This document shows, in pieces, positions 1 to 8,695 of a stretch of DNA of 64,000 nt (positions are counted from its first letter, which is position 1; every line of letters starts with the position of its first letter). The stretch lies in assembly GCF_016859125.1 (NCBI RefSeq), contig NZ_CP069338.1:5829501-5893500 (forward strand). The letters run 5' to 3'. The stretch comes from Archangium violaceum. GTDB lineage: Bacteria > Myxococcota > Myxococcia > Myxococcales > Myxococcaceae. The translations under genes and the position numbers were made by a program. Under the pieces are notes generated by a model, which saw nothing but the letters and a program-made list of their open reading frames with translations, did not search any database and was not told where the DNA came from.

Positions 1-1
1 A

Positions 2-1630
2 ACGGGCACGCTCCTGGGATGCGGAGACGACCAGTCTGGAGAAAACGACCAGTCCAGAAGTTGCGCCAGGCTCGCGAAGATGCGTTTGACAGCGGCCCAG
101 ATTGGCTTGCCCACGAGTGGCGCAAAAATCGTATCGGCAGTGGAGGTTCCAGCGCGCACCGACGGGCAGGTCACGAAGCCGGAGCATTGCTTGGTCTCCG
201 CAGAGGTGTTCCCCGTCGATTCGAGGGCACCGTCTATTCTCCTGGCAGTAGCCCTACCGACTCAGTGGAACGAGAAGGCGGTGTGGCTCGGTGGTGGCGG
301 CTTCGACGGCGTCATTCCCGACGTCACGGGCAACTCACTCAACACGCTTGCACCGGCGCCGCTCGCGCGCGGATACGCCGTGTTCGCGAGTGATGGTGGA
401 CACCAATCGACAGCCGCCTCGCCCGGCACGGATGCCTCCGCGCTCGCAAACGAGGAGGCATACCGCAACTGGCTCTCCGATGCCCCAAAGAAGGTGCGTG
501 ACGTCGCGGGCCAGATCATCCGGACGTATTACGGGATCGACGCCGCGCGTTTCTACGCGGTGGGAAGCTCGACGGGCGGACGCGAGGCGCTGTTCGCGAC
601 GGCGCGCTTTCCAACCGACTGGGATGGAGCGCTCGTGTTGTACCCGGCGCGCAACGTGATGAATACGATGCTTGGCCTCACCGCGATGCTCAAGGCGTTG
701 TCGGCTCCAGGGGCGTTCCCGAACACGGCAAAACGCAAGCTCGTATGGGACGCGGTGCTGACCAAATGCGATGCTCTCGACGGTCTGGCCGACGGCGTGG
801 TCGGCGACGTCGTGAGCTGCAGCAAGCAATTCGATGTGACGGCGCTGCGGTGTGCGGGCGGTGCGGACACCAGCGACGCGTGCCTATCTGACGCGCAGAT
901 TCACGCCTTCGAGACCATCGATGCCCCCGTACAGCTGGCGTCGCCGCTCGCCAACGGCGACACCGAGTTCGCTGGTTACAACGTGTACGCGGCTGCACAG
1001 GGCGTCGGGACCGATTCGCCGCTGGAGCGTCACGTACAGGCCGTCGACCTTGGCTCGCACGCACCGAGCTTTCCTGTCGATCCGCTCACCAATTCGTTCG
1101 CGGCGGCCTTCGTCGACAGCTTCATGCGCCACGTCATCGTCAAGGATCAGTCCTTCGACTACCGGACCTTCGACGTGCGGACGTTCGGCCCCTATGCTGC
1201 GCGCGTGCAGGAGCTGTCGGCGCTCGACGTGGGCGATGCCGATATGGGTGGGTTTGCCGCGCGGGGCGGAAAGCTTCTGTTGCTTCATGGCACGGGCGAC
1301 ATGCTGACGAGCCCGCGGACGACGGAGCGCTACGTGGAAGAAGTGCAGGCGTCGATTGGCGCGACGGCCACCGACGCGATGCTGCGCTACTACGAGGTTC
1401 CTGGGTTCCAGCACGCCGCCAGCACCGTCTTCCAGGTGTCGTGGGATGGTCTCGGCGCGCTCGAGAAGTGGATCGAGACCGGCAAGGACCCTGGTGACGA
1501 CGAGGTCGTCACGGACCTGGCGGGCGTGGCGGGGCGCACTCGACCGCTCTGCAGGTATCCGACCTTTGCGAGGTATCGCGGGACGGGAGATCCGAACGAC
1601 GCTGCATCGTTCGAGTGCGCGGCGCCCTGA
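2..1630 (+). CDS. Tannase/feruloyl esterase family lipoprotein (5' end outside window)
   Basis: Serine esterase of the tannase/feruloyl esterase family, expected to cut ferulic or similar phenolic esters from plant polysaccharide. The first ATG in the window is at 80, but the frame stays open to the left edge and reads TGTLLGC just before it. That is a lipobox with its cysteine codon at 20-22, so the true start lies upstream and the mature protein is probably lipid-anchored. The nucleophile is the serine in GSSTGGR (codons near 560). The charge-relay Asp probably lies in the GTGDML region near 1300, and the His in FQHAA near 1410. Most family members carry a Cys beside both the Ser and the His (CS and HC) forming a disulfide; here they read SS and HA. 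The gene opens the xylan island and is followed after about 70 bp by an IS91 remnant. Confidence 0.85.
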   Translation, partial: TGTLLGCGDDQSGENDQSRSCARLAKMRLTAAQIGLPTSGAKIVSAVEVPARTDGQVTKPEHCLVSAEVFPVDSRAPSILLAVALPTQWNEKAVWLGGGGFDGVIPDVTGNSLNTLAPAPLARGYAVFASDGGHQSTAASPGTDASALANEEAYRNWLSDAPKKVRDVAGQIIRTYYGIDAARFYAVGSSTGGREALFATARFPTDWDGALVLYPARNVMNTMLGLTAMLKALSAPGAFPNTAKRKLVWDAVLTKCDALDGLADGVVGDVVSCSKQFDVTALRCAGGADTSDACLSDAQIHAFETIDAPVQLASPLANGDTEFAGYNVYAAAQGVGTDSPLERHVQAVDLGSHAPSFPVDPLTNSFAAAFVDSFMRHVIVKDQSFDYRTFDVRTFGPYAARVQELSALDVGDADMGGFAARGGKLLLLHGTGDMLTSPRTTERYVEEVQASIGATATDAMLRYYEVPGFQHAASTVFQVSWDGLGALEKWIETGKDPGDDEVVTDLAGVAGRTRPLCRYPTFARYRGTGDPNDAASFECAAP

Positions 1631-1701
1631 CGCGGCCGATCGACCGCGCGCGGGCGGCTCGCTTTGCGTCCGCTGATGCCGCCGGAGCTGATGCCGCCGA
1701 A

Positions 1702-2943
1702 GTATAGGACGGATAGGAGTCCTGTTGAGAGGTGGCGGCCTGGAGCGGAGGTGGCGAGGAGGGCCGCTGACGGGGCCGGCCCGAGCAGTGAGCCAGGCGG
1801 GTGGAGAAGCCGCGTTGCCCCTTGGGGTACACGCCGGCCCTGGCCGACCTCCCATGAGGAGCGCGGCAGGGGCCTGGCTCTGTTGGCGCTGGCGGCTTGA
1901 GCTTCAACACCACGAGGCGTGGAGGGGCCCGTGCGCCGGGGCCAGCCTCGCACCTGCCGTGGGCAGGCCCAGGTGCTCCACAATCGCTCGCACCCCTCCC
2001 GCCTCGTTCACGTACGCCAGCACTCGCCGCCTGCCTCCACACCTCACGCAGGCCAACACCTCCACCGCGAAGGTCCTTCGTAGTAGCCCTGCCCAGTCCA
2101 CTCGCGCCCTCCGCTCCTTCCTCGTTTCCTGCCTCGCAGCTGCCTGGGGCGCCACGCTCGCCTCCTCCTCTCCTGCTTGGGGGACCAGAAATGGCCGCAG
2201 TCGTGCGCCTGGAGCGAAGACGCCGTGGAACCTTGTGAGGTTTGCCCGAGGCGGAGGCACCAGGGACGCCACACGCCGTAAAAGTTCCAGCCCGGTGAAG
2301 AGCAGGTGCGTCGTACCGTCCGGCAGCGGGCGCTTCATTTGGTAGGCGATGCGGCCATCCTCCGCTCGTGACAAACGCTCCAGCGCCAGTGCACCGCGCG
2401 CTCCGTAGCGGCATAGCCGCTCCAGACCCTGCCTGTCGTTGGCGTGCAGGTGCGTGTTGGCGTGCAGGGAGAAGCCCTCCATGAAGGCGCATCGGGGCTG
2501 CTTTCGGGGAGGGGGCCGCACGTCCACCTCCGTCCAGCGCAGCCGCCGCTGCAGGGAGTGCGCCTGGTATGCCTGTAGCGCGTCCTCGGGGCCTTGCGCG
2601 GGCAGGGCTCCTCTTTTCTCCAGCAGGCGCAGCACCCGGTGGCGCACGACCTTCAGCAGCCGCTCCACCTCGCCTTGCGTGGGCGGAGGCAACGGCTCGA
2701 AGCGCACGCCGCCCTCCCGCGGCACGAAGACACCGTCCGGCACCAGCGAGTGGAAGTGCGGAGTCACCTGCAAGGCGGAGCCGAAGAACTGGATGAACGA
2801 CACGGCCCCGGCCTGCCCACCGCGCAGGCCCTGCCGCCGTGCCCTTCGGCGCTGCAGGGCAAACACTGCGCGCAGGAAGACGGTGAGGACGTCCGAGAGC
2901 AGTCCCACGTCCTTGAGCAGCACCCACCGCACCCGGCTCGGAC
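1702..2943 (-). mobile_element. IS91-family element remnant, copy A
   Basis: A decayed IS91-type (rolling-circle, Y2 transposase) element with its transposase reading leftward. The left end starts with GTATAGGACGGATAG at 1702. Close variants of this terminus occur at 18490, 20303 and 23563, and sequence left of it is unrelated between copies, which sets the element boundary. About 200 bp of conserved non-coding sequence separates this end from the transposase stop. On the right, similarity to copy D stops near 2943, inside another gene, so the right part of the element is missing. Confidence 0.8.
1904..2943 (-). pseudogene. IS91-family transposase, N-terminally truncated (copy A)
   Basis: Reads as an open frame of about 343 codons. 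It carries the Y2 replication-initiator-like core: VTPHFHSLVPDGVF resembles the family metal-binding HxH region, and RLCRYGARGALALERLS follows. The C-terminal region is basic and has a CVRCGG motif. By comparison with copy D it lacks about the first 110 residues, including the CxxC zinc-binding domain, because the element is cut off at about 2943. It is therefore very probably inactive even though the remaining frame is undamaged. Confidence 0.8.
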
Positions 2944-3446
2944 GGGGACAGGTGCATGGAGATGAGCTGGGCCGTCTGGGGGTCCACCACCGCCGTGCCC
3001 TTCATCCGCTTCTGGTCCTTCTTGCGCGGGGTGATCTTCACCGTGACCAGACCCTCGCGAGGACCCGGGGCCTGCTCGAACTGGTATTCGTCGCGGACCT
3101 GGGGGTGGAAGGGCGAGAGTTGCCCGCGCGGATCCTCGTTCTGCTTCTGGTCCTGGGGCTCGGCCTTGAGCTGGCTGATCAGATCGCCCTCTTCCTTCTC
3201 GGAGAGCTTCTTGCGCGACAGCACTTTCGTTCCCGAGCGGATGACTTCATAGGTGCGGGTGAGCCGCCCCTTGCTCTTGCCCTCTTTGTCCAATTGCTCC
3301 GTGACCGAGTTCTCGATGACACGGCAGCCGGGAACGGTCAGCTTCTTCTCCTCGGCTTCACCGAGCCGGTTGAGGAGATCCTGCAGGGGCACCTCCGCTC
3401 AAGCAGAGGCGGCGGAGATCAACACCAGAAGAATGAGCGCGCGCAT
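2944..3446 (-). pseudogene. Secreted protein, broken by a nonsense codon and by IS91 copy A
   Basis: The reverse strand from 3446 reads a clear signal peptide, MRALILLVLISAASA, then an in-frame TGA at 3401-3399, then continues AEVPLQDLLNRLGEAE. The frame continues to VVDPQTAQLISMHLSPS, where it runs into the IS91 remnant at about 2944. So the gene carries a stop exactly after the signal peptide and has also lost its 3' end. The visible part is rich in beta-strand-like segments and charged residues, reminiscent of LolA-like periplasmic proteins, but I do not recognise the family. A GTG at 3392 would give an artificial longer frame continuing into the IS. Confidence 0.7.
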
Positions 3447-3668
3447 GGCGTCCCCAACCTAGCCACTTCCGGGCAACTCCAGAGCTGGCCCGGGAGTCCC
3501 CGGACCAGCAACTGCGTTGCATTGAACAAGAAGGGGCGCGTCCTGGTGCGCCCGAGTGTTCGAATTCCGTCGGGGACAACCTGGGAGGCCCAGTCATCTC
3601 AAGGGTTGTTGGGCTTTTCCTTGCCGCGTGGCAAGAGGTGCCAACGACCCTGCACGGGAGATACTGGC

Positions 3669-4253
3669 GTGAAGCGACCCCCCCTCAATGCCCCGTGGAC
3701 CATCAGCATCAAGCGTGCGGATGCGGCCTGCCTGGCGCGGCTTGCCCATTGTGACTTCTCATTCGAGGTGACGGCTGAGGCGACTGGACCGTTCGATGGC
3801 GACAGCATCGGGCCGATCGTTCCAGTCGTGCCTTGTTACATCAAGAGCTATGGGTTCGACCCCGATGAGCTGGCTGACTACCTTGGCCGGACGGATCGTA
3901 CTCTCTTTGTCGCCGAGGCAGAGGGCTGTCCCATTGGCTATGCCGCCGTCTCCCAAGGCTGGAATCACTATGCCATCATCGACGACATTGCCGTGGACGC
4001 TGCTCATCGAAGATTTGGCGCCGCCCGCCTGTTGATGGACGCAGCTGTGGAATGGGCGGCCCATGCCGGAGCGCGGGGCGTGCGGCTCGAGACGCAATCG
4101 AACAACATCGCGGCCTGTCGCTTCTACAAGCGGTATGGCTTCGTGCTAGGCGGATACGACCGTTATCTCTATCAGGCGCTACATCCTGGCACGCGGGAAA
4201 TTGCCCTGTTCTGGTACCTGCTGCTCCCAATGAAGGGCGCTGCAGAGCTTTGA
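3669..4253 (+). CDS. GNAT acetyltransferase, streptothricin-acetyltransferase-like
   Basis: N-acetyltransferase of 194 residues. The second half carries the acetyl-CoA-binding signature around IDDIAVDAAHRRFGAARLL, followed by GVRLETQSNNIAACRFYKRYGF and a terminal ALFWYLLL. This arrangement, LETQ.NN..AC..Y...GF.LGG.D, closely matches streptothricin acetyltransferases (Sat), which inactivate streptothricin by acetylating its beta-lysine. GTG at 3669 is chosen because GGGAGA precedes it by about 8 bases and the protein then has the usual Sat length. The frame is open far upstream, but that stretch is antisense to the IS and shows no protein character. The substrate is an inference; other GNAT substrates are possible. 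Confidence 0.7.
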   Translation: MKRPPLNAPWTISIKRADAACLARLAHCDFSFEVTAEATGPFDGDSIGPIVPVVPCYIKSYGFDPDELADYLGRTDRTLFVAEAEGCPIGYAAVSQGWNHYAIIDDIAVDAAHRRFGAARLLMDAAVEWAAHAGARGVRLETQSNNIAACRFYKRYGFVLGGYDRYLYQALHPGTREIALFWYLLLPMKGAAEL

Positions 4254-4352
4254 CAGGCTTCATCGGGTAGTGCACTATCGTTCCGCCGCACGGGCGGCAC
4301 GCGGCTCGCGTATCAATCAATGAAAAACTCCGCATAAGGACACAAGGAAGTG

Positions 4353-4583
4353 TCATGCACCGGAGTCACGCGGGTTTTCGGGCGGCAGGTCGGCATCCTC
4401 GATGTTGATGCCCGCGACGCCCAGGCGCGCGACGGAGGTCACGGCGGCGACCACTTTCTCCGGCGTGTTGCCGAAGCCGTGCTCCATGTCGAGGGTCAGG
4501 AGCACATCGATGGCGCGGGTGATGACGCTGGCGGTCTGCAGCAGGCGTTCGAGCGGCAGGGCGTGGCCGCCAATGCGCCCCCA
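4353..4583 (-). pseudogene. Isocitrate lyase/PEP-mutase family fragment
   Basis: One reverse frame reads about 70 residues of a PEP-mutase/isocitrate-lyase family barrel: ITRAIDVLLTLDMEHGFGN, TPEKVVAAVTSVARLG and VAGINIEDADLPPENP, then stops at 4353. The D-x-E-x-G-[FY]-G and G-[VI]-N-[IL]-E-D motifs are those of family members acting on short 2-oxo or 2-methylisocitrate-type substrates. Full-length proteins have about 280 residues, so this is an internal fragment with both ends missing. It sits between the acetyltransferase and the xylan regulator and marks old rearrangement at the edge of the island. Confidence 0.65.
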
Positions 4584-4653
4584 TTTTTCCCTAGGCCTCT
4601 TCCCGAGGCATTTGGTCTAATGTTCGAACAAATTCCTTCTCGCCCTTTTTCAC

Positions 4654-5850
4654 GTGCCACCTTCCGAACATGCAGAAGCCCTGACGGGCAATCAGAGTCT
4701 CATCAAGCGAATCAACAGTGCGGCGATACTCCGGTTGGTGAGGCAGGAGGCGGGCCTGTCGCGGGCGGACCTCGCCAAGCGCAGTGGGCTGACGAAGTCC
4801 ACCGTCAGCCTGCTGGTGCAGGACTTGATCGACGAGGGCTGGTTGTGCGAGTCCGAGGCGCCCGTATCCAACGCCGTGGGCCGGCGCCCAACGCCCCTGC
4901 GGCTCGACCCCTCTCGCCTGGCGCTCATAGGTGCCGAGATCGGCGTGGACTACCTGAACGTGGTCGCGTGCAACCTCCAGGGGGAACTGCTCGGCTCTCG
5001 TCAGCAACCGTATTCGCCCTCGGACCTGGGCTCCACGCTCACGGCGCTTGCCGGGCTTGTCGCTCAACAGGACGCTTCGCTGTGCGCCCAGGGCTGGCGC
5101 GTCCTGGGGATCAGCGTCGGAGTTCCAGGAACCGTAGATGTGCACGGTCATCGGGTGGGCGTGGTGCCAAACCTCGGCTGGCACCACCAGGACATCGAGC
5201 AGCCGCTGTGTGAGGCGTTGAAGAGAGCCGGCGTACGCCAATCGCCGGTGAAGGTGCTGAACGAAGCCAACGCCGCGGCGTTGTCCGAGTACGTCTTTGG
5301 CACTGGCGCCCAGACGAACTCACTCGTCTACCTGAGCATGGGCATTGGCGTAGGCGGGGGGATCGTTCTCGGAGATCGGCTCCACCTCGGTCATGACGGC
5401 ACGGCAGGGGAAGTCGGCCATACGGTGCTGCAACTCGACGGGCCGCCGTGCCGGTGCGGTAGCCGCGGCTGCGCTGAAACCTTCATCTCACAGCGGGCAG
5501 TCAGTCTTGATATTACGGGCACCCCAGACCCCGTGCTGCCAATCGGCGAACTGGCGCGTCGGGTGGCCGGGGGCGATGCGACGGCAGTGGCGGCCGCGCG
5601 TCGTGCAGGGCGCTACCTGGGCATGCTGATGCAGAACATCTGCAACATGCTCGACCCGGCAGTCCTCGTGCTTGGCGGCCCCATGGTACAGCTCGGCCCG
5701 GTCTTTCTTGATGCGGCCCGCGAGTGCTTCACAGGGCTGCAGGCGCGGTACGCCTTCCACACCACCGAAGTACGGCACTGCCGCTTCGGCATCAATGCTT
5801 GCGCTGTGGGCGCCGCAGGTGCAGTGCTGCATGAAGCCCTGATGGTCTGA
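4654..5850 (+). CDS. ROK-family transcriptional regulator, XylR-like
   Basis: A 398-residue ROK repressor. Residues about 20-65 form a winged helix-turn-helix (LSRADLAKRSGLTKSTVSLL). From about 90 onward comes a sugar-kinase-like ROK domain with GISVGVPGTVD and NEANAAALSEY. The ROK zinc site is PPCRCGSRGCAE (Cys266, Cys268, Cys273) with His256. Its position ahead of the xylose operon and the palindromic operator at 6310-6332 suggest that it represses the operon until xylose or a derivative binds. GTG at 4654 is the start that keeps the complete helix-turn-helix. No good ribosome site is visible, but a GTTCGAAC palindrome about 30 bases upstream could be an autoregulatory site. Confidence 0.85.
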   Translation: MPPSEHAEALTGNQSLIKRINSAAILRLVRQEAGLSRADLAKRSGLTKSTVSLLVQDLIDEGWLCESEAPVSNAVGRRPTPLRLDPSRLALIGAEIGVDYLNVVACNLQGELLGSRQQPYSPSDLGSTLTALAGLVAQQDASLCAQGWRVLGISVGVPGTVDVHGHRVGVVPNLGWHHQDIEQPLCEALKRAGVRQSPVKVLNEANAAALSEYVFGTGAQTNSLVYLSMGIGVGGGIVLGDRLHLGHDGTAGEVGHTVLQLDGPPCRCGSRGCAETFISQRAVSLDITGTPDPVLPIGELARRVAGGDATAVAAARRAGRYLGMLMQNICNMLDPAVLVLGGPMVQLGPVFLDAARECFTGLQARYAFHTTEVRHCRFGINACAVGAAGAVLHEALMV

Positions 5851-6284
5851 CGTCATCCCCCGCGGGTCGTCTGGGCCTCGGGTGAGCGCCGATGTGCTTT
5901 CACCATCGGCAGCGCACCAAAGAAATACAACCGCAGGTTGAAAAGCGATTGAGTACGCGTTTTCACGGTGTTCGCCCCATGGTCGGGGGCTGTGGTCGTC
6001 ATGCTCGAAATCGTCCATTCGAGCACCACCACTGCTTCGGCGCGCTGCGTCAGCACCATCGGCACTCCTGAGGCGAACAGTTGTGAGACGTCCCCCCGCA
6101 TTGGAGAGCAGCCAGCCCATCTGTTCAATGGTGTACTTCAGCTCCCCCCCGGGCCCGCGCGCGCTCACGGCCGATGGTTGCCACGGCCACGCAGGCAATG
6201 AATGACGCGCTATGTCGAATCCGTTAGCGACAGCACTCATGATGCGATGAGGGGGGCCTCTGATGATTTCCATTATTCTCCTGA
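5851..6284. other. Intergenic stretch without a recognised gene
   Basis: The 434 bases between the regulator and the xylF promoter hold no gene I can support. The reverse strand has open frames, one including LTQRAEAVVVLEWTISS, that look vaguely protein-like and shift frame part-way, so this may be a decayed reading frame. No family is recognised. Confidence 0.4.
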
Positions 6285-6313
6285 TTGACGGGCTTGGCGT
6301 TCGGCTCTATGGT
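6285..6313 (+). promoter_or_regulatory. Sigma-70-type promoter of the xylose operon
   Basis: TTGACG (6285-6290), a 17-base spacer, and TATGGT (6308-6313). The -35 matches consensus at 5 of 6 positions and the -10 at 4 of 6. It lies 72 bases upstream of the xylF ATG, and its -10 box is overlapped by a palindrome, as expected for a repressed promoter. Confidence 0.65.
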
Positions 6314-6332
6314 TTGTTCATCGATCAAACCA
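6310..6332. promoter_or_regulatory. Palindromic operator, probable XylR (ROK) site
   Basis: TGGTTTG (6310-6316) and CAAACCA (6326-6332) form a perfect 7-bp inverted repeat around a 9-base centre. The site covers the -10 box of the xylF promoter and the start region. Binding by the ROK regulator encoded directly upstream would block transcription. The assignment to this regulator is by position and symmetry, not by a measured motif. Confidence 0.65.
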
Positions 6333-6384
6333 ATTCGGCAGTATCAACGCCAAGGCGCCAGGGGGCGCGCCAGAGGAGACGCAC

Positions 6385-7428
6385 ATGAGCTTGAACCGCA
6401 GGGCCACCCTGTTGTGGCTCGTCGTCATGGCAGCCGTGCCGAGAGTCGCAAACGCAGAGGGCCTGGTGGTAGGCGTCTCCTGGTCCAACTTCCAGGAAGA
6501 GCGCTGGAAGCGCGACGAGGCCGCGCTCAAGGCGGCCTTGCAGAAGCTTGGTGCGAAGTACATCAGCGCCGACGCGCAGGGTTCCAACGAAAAGCAGTTG
6601 TCGGACGTGGAGGGTCTGATCTCGCGCGGCGCCAACGCGCTGATCGTGCTTGCTTATGACTCCGACGCCATTCTGCCCGCTGTGCAGAGGGCTCGTCAGG
6701 AGAACATTCCGGTGGTGGCGTACGACCGCCTCATCCAGGACCCGGGGGTGCTGTATGTCACGTTTGACAACGTCGAAGTGGGCCGCATCCAGGCCCGCGA
6801 GGTGCTGAAGGTCAAGCCACAGGGGAACTACGTATTCATCAAGGGCTCGCCGACCGATCCCAACTCGGACTTCCTGCATCGCGGCCAGCTCGAGGTCCTG
6901 CAAAGCGCCATCCAGGCCGGAAAAATCAAGGTGGTGGGCGAGCAGTACACCGAAGGCTGGTCGCCGGAAGTCGCTCAGCGCAACATGGAGCAGATCCTCA
7001 CGCGCAATTCCAACAAGGTTGACGCGGTGGTGGCCTCGAATGACGGTGCTGCTGGAGGCGCGGTCGCGGCCCTGAAGGCGCAGAACCTGACCGGAGTCCC
7101 GGTGTCCGGCCAGGACGCCGACATCGCAGCGCTGAACCGGATTGCCCGCGGCGAGCAGACGGTCACCGTGTTCAAGGACACCCGCGTGCTGGGCGAGGCG
7201 GCGGCCCATTTCGCGGTTGCGATGGCCAAGGGCACGAAGCCGTCGGCAATCCAGGGCGCGACCCTCTGGAACGGCGGTACCAGGAAGTTGCCTATTCCAG
7301 CGGTCTTCCTGAAGCCGGTACCTATCACGGCGGATAACCTCGACCACGTCCTCAGCTCGGGTTGGGCCACCAGGCAGCAGGTGTGCGCAGGCGCGAGCGG
7401 CGCGAAGGCCCCGAAAGCCTGCAGGTAG
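6385..7428 (+). CDS. xylF: D-xylose ABC transporter, periplasmic binding protein XylF
   Basis: A 347-residue periplasmic sugar-binding protein of the XylF/RbsB type. Residues 1-24 are a signal peptide ending VANA. The mature part begins [20 protein letters not shown] and contains [27 protein letters not shown] and [19 protein letters not shown], characteristic of xylose-binding proteins. ATG at 6385 is preceded by GAGGAG at good spacing. It is the first gene of a six-gene co-directional cluster. The order binding protein, permease, ATPase differs from the E. coli xylFGH order. A strong hairpin follows the stop. Confidence 0.93.
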   Translation: MSLNRRATLLWLVVMAAVPRVANAEGLVVGVSWSNFQEERWKRDEAALKAALQKLGAKYISADAQGSNEKQLSDVEGLISRGANALIVLAYDSDAILPAVQRARQENIPVVAYDRLIQDPGVLYVTFDNVEVGRIQAREVLKVKPQGNYVFIKGSPTDPNSDFLHRGQLEVLQSAIQAGKIKVVGEQYTEGWSPEVAQRNMEQILTRNSNKVDAVVASNDGAAGGAVAALKAQNLTGVPVSGQDADIAALNRIARGEQTVTVFKDTRVLGEAAAHFAVAMAKGTKPSAIQGATLWNGGTRKLPIPAVFLKPVPITADNLDHVLSSGWATRQQVCAGASGAKAPKACR

Positions 7429-7437
7429 GAAACCGCT

Positions 7438-7471
7438 CGGCCTCGCAGCGGCGACGAGCGCTGCGAGGCCG
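7438..7471 (+). promoter_or_regulatory. Intercistronic stem-loop between xylF and xylH
   Basis: CGGCCTCGCAGCG (7438-7450) pairs perfectly with CGCTGCGAGGCCG (7459-7471) around an 8-base loop. It starts 10 bases after the xylF stop and ends 24 bases before the xylH start. No T-run follows, so it is less likely a full terminator than an mRNA-protecting or attenuating hairpin. Such hairpins often keep binding-protein message more abundant than permease message. Confidence 0.75.
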
Positions 7472-7495
7472 TCTCTCCCAGAACACGCCCTCGCG

Positions 7496-8695
7496 ATGCA
7501 AATCCTTCTCCGCAAGACGGGCTTTGACCCGCGCTTCAGTTCAATGGTCCTGGTGCTGCTCATGGTCTGGGCCGTCCTGGCGGCTCTGACCGAAGGCACC
7601 TTCCTCACGCCGCGCAATCTCTACAACCTGTCAATCCAAACATGCGTGACCGGCATCATGGCCTGCGGCATGGTGTTCCTGATCGTGGCCCGGCAGATCG
7701 ACCTGTCCGTGGGTTCGCTGCTTGCCTTTACCGGCATGCTGATCGCTTACAGCCAGGTGCGGTGGTTTCATCCGGAAGCCAACTGGGGCTGGCTGCTGAG
7801 CATCGCGCTCGGCGTGGCGGCGGGCGTCGCCGTTGGGGCCTTTCAGGGGTGGTGGGTCGCCTACCGACAGGTGCCTGCCTTCGTCGTCACGTTGGCAGGC
7901 TACCTGATGTATCGCGGTGCGGCCTTCCTCGTCGCTGACGGGCAGACCATCGCGCCGCTGCATACCAACTACCAGGTCCTCGGTGGCGGCTTGTCCGGTT
8001 CGATCGGCGTGGGTTGGAGTTCGGCATTGGGTGTGCTCACCTGCATCGCCGTTGTCTGCCATCGCTGGCTCGTGCGTCGCACGAGCGCCCGCTACGGCGC
8101 CGAACAGCCCCCGCTGTGGGCCGACGTGCTGCGGGTGGTGTTGCAATGCGGCGCGATTGGAGCGTTCGTCGCGGTGATGAACAGCTATGTCGGCTTCGAT
8201 GCACAGCAGAACCGGGTAGGAAAAGGGATCGCGGTGCCGGTCCTCATCTTCATCGGCGTCGTGTTCATGATGAGCTTCATCGCTGAGCGCACCCGTTTCG
8301 GACGCTACCTGTTTGCACTGGGCGGCAATCCGGAAGCTGCGTTGCTCTCGGGCATACCGACGTTCCGCGTGATGTTCTACCTCTTCATGCTCATGGGTGC
8401 GCTCGCCGCACTGGCGGCGATGATCACGACGGCGCGCCTGAATTCGGGGGCGAATTCGATGGGGCAGATGGCGGAGCTGTACGTGATTGCCGCGGCGGTG
8501 ATCGGCGGCACCTCGCTCGCGGGCGGCGTGGGCTCGATCTCCGGTTGCGTGGTGGGGGCGCTGCTGATCCAGAGCCTGGACAACGGCATGGTGCTCATGG
8601 ATGTCTCCAGCGCGAAGCGGCAGATCTTCATCGGCCTGGTGCTCATTGCCGCGGTGTGGTTCGACGTGGTCTACAACCGACGGAGCAATCGATGA
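7496..8695 (+). CDS. xylH: D-xylose ABC transporter permease XylH
   Basis: A 399-residue integral membrane permease with roughly ten hydrophobic segments. The sugar-permease hallmark VARQIDLSVGSLLAFTGM lies near residues 65-80. GGNPEAALLSGI and LNSGANSMGQMAELYVIAAA in the second half are typical of the XylH/RbsC family. It forms the membrane channel for xylose in the cytoplasmic membrane together with XylF and XylG. The stop overlaps the xylG start by four bases (ATGA), indicating translational coupling. Confidence 0.93.
   Translation: MQILLRKTGFDPRFSSMVLVLLMVWAVLAALTEGTFLTPRNLYNLSIQTCVTGIMACGMVFLIVARQIDLSVGSLLAFTGMLIAYSQVRWFHPEANWGWLLSIALGVAAGVAVGAFQGWWVAYRQVPAFVVTLAGYLMYRGAAFLVADGQTIAPLHTNYQVLGGGLSGSIGVGWSSALGVLTCIAVVCHRWLVRRTSARYGAEQPPLWADVLRVVLQCGAIGAFVAVMNSYVGFDAQQNRVGKGIAVPVLIFIGVVFMMSFIAERTRFGRYLFALGGNPEAALLSGIPTFRVMFYLFMLMGALAALAAMITTARLNSGANSMGQMAELYVIAAAVIGGTSLAGGVGSISGCVVGALLIQSLDNGMVLMDVSSAKRQIFIGLVLIAAVWFDVVYNRRSNR

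Noticed and set aside
3496-3578. tRNA-like sequence: GTCCCCG (3496-3502) pairs with CGGGGAC (3571-3577), and TTCGAAT stands at the T-loop position.
   Set aside because: The T-stem does not pair well, no proper D-arm or anticodon arm can be folded, and conserved D-loop bases are absent. At best a degenerate relic.
5853-6273. Reverse-strand open frames between the ROK regulator and xylF.
   Set aside because: Some protein-like segments appear but shift frame, have no family match that I recognise and lie directly against the xylF promoter. Not called as a gene.
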